8,570 nucleotides of DNA, taken from contig CALGLY010000778.1 in the NCBI GenBank assembly GCA_937959095.1, positions 1 to 8,570 of the forward strand, given 5' to 3'. The notes below the pieces were generated by a model. It was not told the origin of the DNA, did no database searches, and saw nothing but the letters and a program-made list of their open reading frames with translations. Below, piece after piece: positions 1-6,109 of the stretch. Position 1 is the first letter of the stretch; each line of letters starts with the position of its first letter. The translations under genes were made by a program, and so were the position numbers. The stretch comes from an uncultured Saprospiraceae bacterium (GTDB lineage: Bacteria; Bacteroidota; Bacteroidia; Chitinophagales; Saprospiraceae).

Positions 1-1
1 G

Positions 2-1069
2 GAAGTGAAAACAAGTGTTGTGGCGGCAGAATATAAAATCATTAAGGACAATTGGGTCGTGAAGCCACGCCTCTATTGGCGCAGAAATGTGGATAAATAC
101 ATCTTTGTTCGTCAAGACCCATCTATTTATCAGAACGATCATAAGGGAAATACCTATGGCTTGGAAATCAATTCGAGCTATAGCAGCAAAGCGGGAACTA
201 CAGGCGTAGGCATTGATGTGAGTCGCACGACCTTGGAGAGTAATAATCTTGGAGAACGCGAACGTTTAGCCACTTCTGTTTTCGCGGAGCATCGCTTGAG
301 TTTATTGGATGGAAAATTGGATATTACGCCAGGTGTCTTATTCAATTATTATTCCGATTTCGATGCTGTTTTTTTGGGTGGTATTGATTTGGGCTATCGC
401 GTATCGGATGAAGTGAAATTCTATGCCAATGCAGGACAAACCTACCGCGTGCCGACCTATACCGATCTTTATTATGAAGACCGCGCAAATATTGGAAATG
501 CAGATTTGCAACCCGAATCAGCAATCACATACGAAGTGGGTGCGAAGTACCAAAAGCGCAATACCAACGCACAACTAAGTTTCTTTCAGCGCAACACCGA
601 AGAGGGAATTGATTGGACAAGAGCAGCGGATACGCTCCAATGGCAGCCACGCAATTTTGCAGCTATCAATATGAATGGGTTGGATGCTTCTATGGATTTT
701 TCTTTCCCAAATGTAGCTTGGCTGAATCAATTGAATTTGGGCTATACCTTCATCAATGCGAGTATCGAGACGGATGAGGATATTAAATTTTCGCGCTATG
801 CCTTGGATAATCTAAAGCATCAATTTATCGCAGGGCTTGATGTAAAATTGGTTTCCAATTTATACAGCAATATCCGCTTCCGTTATAGCGACCGCCTCAA
901 TTTGGATGATTATTCGCTACTTGATTTACGCCTTTCTTGGCGCACACCAAAGCTGAATATCTTCGCAGAAGCAACGAACTTACTGGATGAAGAATACAAA
1001 GAAACGAACCTCGTGACGATGCCTGGGCGTTGGGTGCGAGCAGGCGTTTCCTATAAATTTATATATTAG
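2..1069 (+). CDS. TonB-dependent outer-membrane receptor, C-terminal beta-barrel (5'-partial)
   Basis: This is the last third to half of a TonB-dependent receptor, an outer-membrane beta-barrel that imports scarce ligands such as siderophores, cobalamin or glycans using TonB energy. The reading frame is open to the left edge. A GTG at position 5 is in frame, but it is almost certainly internal because the plug domain and early barrel strands are missing. Counting from that GTG, the typical barrel signature YRVPTYTDLYY is at residues 147-157 and GNADLQPE at 164-171. A GIDWTR...WQPRN segment (201-217) and ATNLLDEEYKE near the C-terminus follow. The protein ends in AGVSYKFIY, alternating aromatic residues as expected of a last barrel strand recognised by the BAM machinery. 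The IDW...WQPRN and MPGRW segments recall BtuB-like receptors of Bacteroidota, but the substrate cannot be fixed without the plug. No SusD-like partner lies downstream. Confidence 0.9.
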   Translation, partial: EVKTSVVAAEYKIIKDNWVVKPRLYWRRNVDKYIFVRQDPSIYQNDHKGNTYGLEINSSYSSKAGTTGVGIDVSRTTLESNNLGERERLATSVFAEHRLSLLDGKLDITPGVLFNYYSDFDAVFLGGIDLGYRVSDEVKFYANAGQTYRVPTYTDLYYEDRANIGNADLQPESAITYEVGAKYQKRNTNAQLSFFQRNTEEGIDWTRAADTLQWQPRNFAAINMNGLDASMDFSFPNVAWLNQLNLGYTFINASIETDEDIKFSRYALDNLKHQFIAGLDVKLVSNLYSNIRFRYSDRLNLDDYSLLDLRLSWRTPKLNIFAEATNLLDEEYKETNLVTMPGRWVRAGVSYKFIY

Positions 1070-1078
1070 CTTTAGAGC

Positions 1079-1156
1079 AGAGAGTAGAGACCATTTCATT
1101 GAGAGAATAGAGGCTAAAAAATCTCTACTCTCTCAACGAAGTGATCTCTACTCTCT
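1079..1156. repeat. Intergenic GAGAGTAGAGA-type inverted repeats between convergent genes
   Basis: The 97-bp spacer between the receptor and the DUF4293 gene is mostly repeats. AGAGAGTAGAGA occurs at 1079-1090, and its exact reverse complement TCTCTACTCTCT occurs twice, at 1122-1133 and 1145-1156. A 14-bp stem pairs 1099-1112 with 1123-1136 around the 10-nt loop 1113-1122. It has one A-C mismatch in + strand RNA, which becomes a U-G pair in - strand RNA. No long T-run follows on either strand, so this is not a textbook intrinsic terminator, though its place between two convergent stop codons fits a transcript-end structure. Several alternative pairings are possible. Confidence 0.75.
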
Positions 1157-1166
1157 CTTCTAAATC

Positions 1167-1610
1167 CTAGCGCAAGCGATCCATCGAGCGCACCAATTTG
1201 TCATCTTTTCGGACATAAAAAACACCCAAAGCAGCAAATAGAATAGCCACAAAAGGCAAGTATGCCCCTACTCCATCATTTACGGTTAAAGAATCCATCA
1301 GAATAACGCCATCCTGCATATATAACACTACGGCTAAGATAATACCAATGACATTGGCGACCAATGCAACTCTACCCAAATTTGCCTGTAAAGGGCGGTT
1401 TTTGAATAAGAAAATAGCTGCAAATGCCATCACGCCAGCTAAGGCAAAAATGGCAATTAGTCCCACATGATCCATGATATTGTAGGTGCTATCTGCAAAG
1501 ATTTCGGACTGTGCAACACCTTCCTTGGTATTTGCAAATGGAAACTGAAACAAGCTCAGCGAACCTGCCGAGGATAAAAATAAGAATAGAGATTGAATCC
1601 GTTGAATCAT
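1167..1610 (-). CDS. DUF4293 family four-helix inner-membrane protein
   Basis: This 147-residue protein is predicted to lie in the cytoplasmic membrane and has no known biochemical role. It starts MIQRIQSLFLFLSS, and its C-terminus VRKDDKLVRSMDRLR closely resembles the conserved tail (RKDE-LVRS-DRLR) that I associate with DUF4293, a family found almost only in Bacteroidota. Four hydrophobic segments are visible at about residues 7-24, 48-69, 80-98 and 115-132. An extramembrane stretch (about 25-46) joins the first two helices, and the C-terminal tail is short and basic. Length and layout match full-length family members. The ATG at 1610 has no clear Shine-Dalgarno sequence, which is usual for the phylum. 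From memory the family often sits near rho, but no rho gene is visible here. The gene is convergent with the receptor and divergent from the VOC gene, so it is probably monocistronic. Its upstream region carries three inverted repeats. Confidence 0.85.
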   Translation of the reverse strand: MIQRIQSLFLFLSSAGSLSLFQFPFANTKEGVAQSEIFADSTYNIMDHVGLIAIFALAGVMAFAAIFLFKNRPLQANLGRVALVANVIGIILAVVLYMQDGVILMDSLTVNDGVGAYLPFVAILFAALGVFYVRKDDKLVRSMDRLR

Positions 1611-1628
1611 TTTACTTTAGATATTTGA

Positions 1629-1642
1629 CTGCCTGTCGGCAG
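1629..1642. repeat. Small CTGCC/GGCAG inverted repeat
   Basis: CTGCC (1629-1633) and GGCAG (1638-1642) pair around the loop TGTC. The sequence CTGCCTGTCGGCAG resembles a short palindromic motif that I remember as common in intergenic DNA of several Bacteroidota. That resemblance is from memory and was not checked. It lies 19 bp upstream of the DUF4293 start, so it would fall in the 5' leader of that transcript if the promoter lies farther upstream. Confidence 0.5.
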
Positions 1643-1650
1643 AGGGATTT

Positions 1651-1691
1651 TAGACTTTTAGAACGTCCTTCTAGAACGTTCTAAAAGTCTA
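1651..1691. repeat. Perfect 16-bp inverted repeat (strong hairpin)
   Basis: TAGACTTTTAGAACGT (1651-1666) is exactly the reverse complement of 1676-1691, with a 9-nt loop (1667-1675). Inside the right half, 1672-1683 (TAGAACGTTCTA) is itself a perfect 12-bp palindrome, so an alternative fold or a dimeric protein-binding site is possible. It lies between divergent genes, where no terminator is needed. It could be a dispersed repeat, an operator, or a leader structure of the DUF4293 transcript. No T-run flanks it directly in either direction. Confidence 0.8.
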
Positions 1692-1717
1692 GAGAATGAT
1701 TCTTTCCTACCATTCTC
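1692..1717. repeat. Third adjacent inverted repeat, GAGAATG/CATTCTC
   Basis: GAGAATG (1692-1698) pairs with CATTCTC (1711-1717) around a 12-nt loop. It begins at the base directly after the 16-bp hairpin, so the two would stack end to end. The rest of the 229-bp divergent spacer (1718-1839) is AT-rich, and I see nothing in it beyond the candidate promoter for the VOC gene. Confidence 0.55.
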
Positions 1718-1783
1718 CAATAATTACTAACAAACGCGAATTTATAAAAATCTATTTTTACTTCCCGAAATTTAAAGAAATCC

Positions 1784-1815
1784 TTGCCCCTTTATGTGTC
1801 GAAAGTCAAAATTTG
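1784..1815 (+). promoter_or_regulatory. Weak candidate Bacteroidota promoter for the VOC gene
   Basis: TTG (1784-1786) is followed after 21 bp by AAAATTTG (1808-1815), which matches the -7 consensus TAnnTTTG except at the first base. The spacing fits the known TTG-N17-23-TAnnTTTG pattern for the Bacteroidota primary sigma factor. It would give a leader of roughly 20 nt before the ATG at 1840. AT-rich DNA yields such near-matches by chance, so this is tentative. Confidence 0.35.
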
Positions 1816-1839
1816 CGTTCTATTTAGATAAGCTTCACT

Positions 1840-2211
1840 ATGAATTATCAAGCTACTAGCATCCGAACCTTTATTGGCGCGAAAAATTTTGAGGAATCCA
1901 GAACCTTTTATAGGGAATTAGCCTTTCAAGAAGTAGAGATCTCTGAGAAGATGTGCCTTTTCAAAGTAAACGAGCATTTAGCCTTTTATCTGCAAGATTA
2001 TTATTTGAAGGATTGGATAGATAATTCAATGGTTTTTCTGGAGGTAGATGATGTAGAAAAGTGTTGGGAAGACTTAAAGCAGCGCGAATTGCACTACAAA
2101 TATGAACACGTGAAACTAAGCCCTATCAAAACATGGGATTGGGGACGCGAGTGTTTTCTGCACGATCCATCTGGAATACTATGGCATTTCGGCCAATTCA
2201 ATGTAAAATAA
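1840..2211 (+). CDS. Glyoxalase/bleomycin-resistance-fold (VOC superfamily) protein
   Basis: This is a 123-residue, probably cytoplasmic protein with the paired beta-alpha-beta-beta-beta layout of the vicinal oxygen chelate superfamily. The first half (residues 7-51) has TFIGAKNFEESRTFYRELAF, the typical strand-helix with SRTFY. The second half (about 63-119) contains FLEVDDVEKCWEDLK and ends in the hallmark GRECFLHDPSGILWHF (102-117). The length is normal for a single-domain member. The usual first-strand metal-binding histidine is not evident (RTFIG instead), and the usual late glutamate after DPxGxxW is replaced by H116. A classical metal-dependent glyoxalase I or dioxygenase activity is therefore doubtful; ligand binding as in antibiotic-binding members is an alternative. 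The substrate is unknown. The ATG at 1840 gives a clean family N-terminus but lacks a clear Shine-Dalgarno sequence. No operon partner is evident: the next gene has its own promoter. Confidence 0.85.
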   Translation: MNYQATSIRTFIGAKNFEESRTFYRELAFQEVEISEKMCLFKVNEHLAFYLQDYYLKDWIDNSMVFLEVDDVEKCWEDLKQRELHYKYEHVKLSPIKTWDWGRECFLHDPSGILWHFGQFNVK

Positions 2212-2256
2212 AGTCCGTTCATCTAAGAACAAGCTCTGATTGCCGAAAATTGACAT

Positions 2257-2284
2257 TTGGCATGCTAATAATTTATTATTTTTG
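2257..2284 (+). promoter_or_regulatory. Consensus-type Bacteroidota promoter for the secreted propeller protein
   Basis: TTG at 2257-2259 (within TTTG 2256-2259) is followed after 17 bp by TATTTTTG at 2277-2284, an exact match to TAnnTTTG. This fits the -33/-7 pattern described for Flavobacterium and Bacteroides. Transcription would begin near 2290, giving a leader of about 110 nt before the chosen ATG at 2401. The leader is AT-rich, and I see no riboswitch or strong hairpin in it. Confidence 0.65.
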
Positions 2285-2400
2285 CACAAAGAGTACAAAT
2301 AACGATGCTTTATGAATTCATAAAGTATAAACATAGCTCCCTAGTCAACGAAACAAGTCCTTATCTTTTATACCAAATAAAAAATAAATCCACATTTGCA

Positions 2401-5400
2401 ATGAAGAGAATACTACTTATTGTTTTGGCGGTATCTTTTGTAGCTGGTTTTGCTTTTTGGGCAATGCAGCAAGAAGGTAGCACTGAAACGCAGAAAGCAC
2501 CCGTAAAGTTAAAGAAAGCACAACGCATCGAAGAAGCTATGAAAGATAACTTCGAGCGGACGAAAGACCTCGAATTGGGCTATCCGCCTGTAGAGCGTCT
2601 TCGAAAAGCGATAGCACAAACGCGTGCAAAACAAGAACAACTGAGAAACCAAAAAAACGATGATCTCTCTAATGTTCGCTTCCAAGAACGCGGCCCGAAA
2701 AACATCGCAGGACGTACTCGTACTATCTTGATAGATAAAAATGACCCAAGTGGTAAGACCGTTTGGGCAGGTGCAGTGAGTGGTGGTATCTGGAAAACAG
2801 AGGATATCACTGCCTTTGATCCGGGATGGGTACCTGTGGGAGATGGTCTTGCCAACCTCACGGTAGGCTCAATGACCCAAGACCCGAATAATCCGCAATT
2901 GATGTTTCTCGGCACAGGCGAATTGTATGCTGGTGGCGGAAGTTCATTTGTCGGAAATGGCATCTATCGTTCTATGGATGGCGGTGCTACTTGGGATCTT
3001 TTGCCTTTTACAGAGGTGACAGGTGGAGGCAGTGGCAATCGTTTTGCTTTCACACAGGATATGATTGTGGATCCTTCGGGCGATGTCTATGCAGCTACTT
3101 CAAATGGCTTATATCGTAGCAGCAACCAAGGCGATACTTGGGACTTGATACTAACGGGCAATATGCACGAAATTATCTACAATGAATCGAATGGAATGTT
3201 TGTAGCATCCTCCAATGGAAAGGTGTGGCGTTCTAGCACTGCGGATGTAGGAGATTGGGAAGATCTTTCTAGAAATGATGGCTTCCCTACTGGAATAGCA
3301 AGAACAGAAGTGGCGGTATGTAAAGCCGATCCTAATATGATGTATGTACTTGGAAATATGGGAGGCGATGCTTCTAGTATTTATAGGAGTGAAGATGGTG
3401 GTAATACATGGAGTGAACGCGGTATTCCGCAAAGTGTAGAGGGGATTCCTAACTTTACACGCGGTCAAGGTTGGTATGACCTGACCATTGCTGTTGATCC
3501 TTTCGATTGTGGTCGCTTAGTAGTCGGTGGCATTGATCTCTTCCGTAGTTTTGATGGTGGGTTCAGTTGGAATCAAATCGCACATTGGTTTGGTGGATTT
3601 GGTTTGCAATATGTACATGCTGATCAGCACATGGCAGTTTATGATGAAGATCGCCAAGGAGTCCTTTATTTCGGAAATGATGGTGGTATATTCCGCTCTA
3701 CGGATGGTGGAACAAATGCACCGAATCGTAACTTAGGCTACAATGTAACCCAATTCTACGCAGGAGATATTCACCCAGAAGCCTATCGCAATTTCTATAT
3801 CGGAGGTACACAGGATAATGGTAGCCTTCGATTGAATGATGATACTGCAATCTCCAATGCAACAGAAGTGCAAGGTGGTGACGGTTTCTTTGCACATATC
3901 GATCAAGATGATCCAAAAATTCAGATGGTTTCCCTCTATTTTGCGGACTATGGCTTATCTATTGACGAAGGACAAAGCTTCGGTGGCGGCGCATCCTTGA
4001 ATGGTAGTTTCGTAAGTGCATCAGATTATGACGATGAGTCAAATATCCTGTATTCTCAAACCAATGAAGGCGATCTTTATCGCTGGCCAGTATTGGGTGA
4101 TGGGGAAATCGTTTTAATGGATATTCAAGATGCTGAAGTTGCTGTATCAGCAGTACATGCGGATCAGAATACTTCTAATAGAATATACGTTGGGGATTTT
4201 TCAGGTGAATTATATCGCATCGATAATGCCCACGAAGGAAGTAGCTTTGAGCGGGTTTTACTGAATGATTTCAATGCCGTAGTTTCTTCTATCTATGTAG
4301 AACCTGGGCAGCCTGATAATATATTGGTCACGCTATCGAACTATGGTCGTTCGAATAACATTTTCTCCTCGAAAGATGGCGGACAAACATGGGTAGGCTG
4401 CGAGGGCGATCTACCTGATATGCCTGTACGTTGGGGAATTGAAAGAGCAGGTACAGTAGCTATTGCGACAGAATTAGGCGTATGGTTCACCGAGAAATTA
4501 GATGGTGATAACACCGTTTGGCTACCACCGTCTATGGATCGAGGTATCCCAATGGTACGTACCGATATGCTCCAGTTGCGGGCTTCTGATAATGTAATTT
4601 TAGCAATCACCTACGGCCGTGGGATGTTCACTACGGATGTCTTTGCTGCGCCCAAAGCAGTCTTAGCTGTTGATAGAATCACTTATGTAGGGGCAGATGT
4701 ACAGTTTGATGGCAGCGCGTCTTTCGGAGCAGAGTCCTACCAATGGGACTTAGGCGATGGCACTACTAGTACCGACGAACAAGTAACACATGTCTATAAT
4801 GAAATTGGAGAATACGAGGTTTCTATCACCATCAATGATAGCTTGAGTGTAGGAGGTGTTATAAAAGTATTGCCGAATCGCCCAACGCCTTACACGCCCG
4901 ACGATGACGGCTATAGTGGAGATTTTGATAGTCATCCAGAAGACTATGGGACATTCACCTTGAACGGTTCATCCTTCGAGCGTGGAAATAGTACTGTTCC
5001 TGGCAAAGATGGCACCCATAGCGGCGACTATGCTTTCTCTACAGCAATTGATTCTTTGTTCTATGAGAAAAATACCCAAACCATGCTCTACTTGCCGAAT
5101 TTTGATTTATCAGAGCCAGGTATTTATGAGTTTAGTTTTTGGTCGAAAGCCTTCATAAAAGGCGGATTTCATGGCTATCTCGTGGAATATTCTTTAGACA
5201 AAGGACGTAGTTGGAATATCTTGAATAATGAACAATCAAATAACTGGTACGATTTCACTAATGAAAACCTAGAAGGCGCAGGTTTCGTAGAAGGCACTTC
5301 TTACTTCGGGCTATCTAAGAGCGATTGGGAACTTGCCTATACCAATATTACGAGCCTAGCAGGTCAGAAAAATGTAGCCTTCCGCTTTGTCTTCCGCTCT

Positions 5401-6039
5401 AGTAATACAGGTAACTTCCCTGGCATCGCGATTGATGATGTAGAAATTACACGTTACGATGGCGAATTACAGACTGCGATAGTATCCTGTGATGCTAGCT
5501 ACAAAGGTTCTGAAAGTGCAGTGGTTTCTTGGACGACTCAACCAGAATTCTATGCCGATGAATTCATTGTGGAACGCTCTTTCAATGGGCGCGATTTTGA
5601 ACCTTTATCCAATGGAAAAGTAGATGCCAAAGGAATCATTTCAGGACGTGTAACGAACTACGAACTTGAAACGCAGGGTATTCGTGATCTTTACTTCTTC
5701 CGTATTCGCTCGATAAGTGAAAATAGCTCGAAGGATTATTATCACGAATTCACATCGCCTGTGAAAGTGATCAGTCGAAACCTTGTAGAGGCTGAAATTT
5801 ATCGAATTTTCCCGAACCCATTCAGCGATCACTTGAATTTGACCTTCACGAGTTTCGTAGAAGCACCACTAGAACTGGAACTCTTCGATGCAGCAGGAAA
5901 ATTGGTCTTGAAAGAGGAACGCGACCTAAGCGGCGTGCATACCCGCATAGATGTTAGAGATTTGCCGACAGGGGTCTATTTCCTAAGCTATAAAATAGGA
6001 ACTGCAGAACCTAAAGTCGTTCGCTTAATGCGACAATAG
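2401..6039 (+). CDS. Large secreted sortilin/BNR-type beta-propeller protein with PKD, jelly-roll-like, FN3-like and T9SS sorting domains
   Basis: This 1212-residue protein is probably exported by Sec and then by the type IX system. An in-frame ATG at 2305 would add 32 residues; I chose 2401 because it puts a signal peptide (MKRILLIVLAVSFVAGFAFW) at the N-terminus. A charged, probably helical stretch (about 30-90) follows. GPKNIAGRTRT (98-107) opens a Vps10/sortilin-like propeller region reaching about 745. Asp-boxes SxDxGxxW are at 191-198, 330-337, 383-390 and 657-664, with degenerate copies at 240-247 (Asp to Asn) and 433-440 (no Trp). TQDNG (470-474) and GGDG (492-495) are typical of this group. 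A PKD domain follows (about 751-818, WDLGDG 782-787). Then come a MAM/jelly-roll-like module (about 838-1018, ending GIAIDDV), an FN3-like module (about 1025-1118) and a T9SS type A sorting domain (about 1132-1212, IFPNPFSD at 1136-1143). Adhesion or glycan binding is plausible. Enzyme activity cannot be shown. Confidence 0.9.
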   Translation: MKRILLIVLAVSFVAGFAFWAMQQEGSTETQKAPVKLKKAQRIEEAMKDNFERTKDLELGYPPVERLRKAIAQTRAKQEQLRNQKNDDLSNVRFQERGPKNIAGRTRTILIDKNDPSGKTVWAGAVSGGIWKTEDITAFDPGWVPVGDGLANLTVGSMTQDPNNPQLMFLGTGELYAGGGSSFVGNGIYRSMDGGATWDLLPFTEVTGGGSGNRFAFTQDMIVDPSGDVYAATSNGLYRSSNQGDTWDLILTGNMHEIIYNESNGMFVASSNGKVWRSSTADVGDWEDLSRNDGFPTGIARTEVAVCKADPNMMYVLGNMGGDASSIYRSEDGGNTWSERGIPQSVEGIPNFTRGQGWYDLTIAVDPFDCGRLVVGGIDLFRSFDGGFSWNQIAHWFGGFGLQYVHADQHMAVYDEDRQGVLYFGNDGGIFRSTDGGTNAPNRNLGYNVTQFYAGDIHPEAYRNFYIGGTQDNGSLRLNDDTAISNATEVQGGDGFFAHIDQDDPKIQMVSLYFADYGLSIDEGQSFGGGASLNGSFVSASDYDDESNILYSQTNEGDLYRWPVLGDGEIVLMDIQDAEVAVSAVHADQNTSNRIYVGDFSGELYRIDNAHEGSSFERVLLNDFNAVVSSIYVEPGQPDNILVTLSNYGRSNNIFSSKDGGQTWVGCEGDLPDMPVRWGIERAGTVAIATELGVWFTEKLDGDNTVWLPPSMDRGIPMVRTDMLQLRASDNVILAITYGRGMFTTDVFAAPKAVLAVDRITYVGADVQFDGSASFGAESYQWDLGDGTTSTDEQVTHVYNEIGEYEVSITINDSLSVGGVIKVLPNRPTPYTPDDDGYSGDFDSHPEDYGTFTLNGSSFERGNSTVPGKDGTHSGDYAFSTAIDSLFYEKNTQTMLYLPNFDLSEPGIYEFSFWSKAFIKGGFHGYLVEYSLDKGRSWNILNNEQSNNWYDFTNENLEGAGFVEGTSYFGLSKSDWELAYTNITSLAGQKNVAFRFVFRSSNTGNFPGIAIDDVEITRYDGELQTAIVSCDASYKGSESAVVSWTTQPEFYADEFIVERSFNGRDFEPLSNGKVDAKGIISGRVTNYELETQGIRDLYFFRIRSISENSSKDYYHEFTSPVKVISRNLVEAEIYRIFPNPFSDHLNLTFTSFVEAPLELELFDAAGKLVLKEERDLSGVHTRIDVRDLPTGVYFLSYKIGTAEPKVVRLMRQ

Positions 6040-6063
6040 AGATAGTTATTTTTGATTTTAAAT

Positions 6064-6105
6064 AAAAAAATGCTTCGCTGATTACTTTCGGCGAAGCGTT
6101 TTTTT
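6064..6105. terminator. Bidirectional intrinsic terminator between convergent genes
   Basis: GCTTCGC (6072-6078) pairs with GCGAAGC (6091-6097). The stem can grow inward by three pairs, one of them U-G, to a 6-nt loop (6082-6087). Seven A (6064-6070) lie on the left and seven T (6099-6105) on the right, so RNA from either strand gives a GC stem followed by seven U. It begins 24 bp after the stop of the propeller gene and 5 bp beyond the stop of the DUF1553 gene read from the other side, so it can serve both. Confidence 0.9.
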
Positions 6106-6109
6106 ATAA

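Noticed and set aside
5..7. GTG as the true start of the TonB-dependent receptor
   Set aside because: The frame is open to the window edge and the product would lack the plug domain and early barrel strands, so the gene must begin upstream.
1079..1156. Considered as a CRISPR array
   Set aside because: The units are only about 12 bp, occur in both orientations, have irregular spacing, and no cas gene is visible.
1651..1691. Considered as an intrinsic terminator
   Set aside because: It lies between divergent genes, and neither strand has a T-run directly after the stem, so no transcript is expected to end there.
2133..2315. 60-codon open frame overlapping the end of the VOC gene
   Set aside because: It is out of frame with a clear VOC gene, runs across the promoter at 2257-2284, and its translation resembles no family.
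2305..2400. In-frame extension MLYEFIKYKH... of the large secreted protein
   Set aside because: It is polar, precedes a good signal peptide at 2401, and would place that signal internally; it is more likely untranslated leader.
2580..2963. 127-codon open frame antisense to the propeller gene
   Set aside because: It mirrors strongly conserved propeller coding sequence on the + strand and shows only proline/serine-rich antisense translation.
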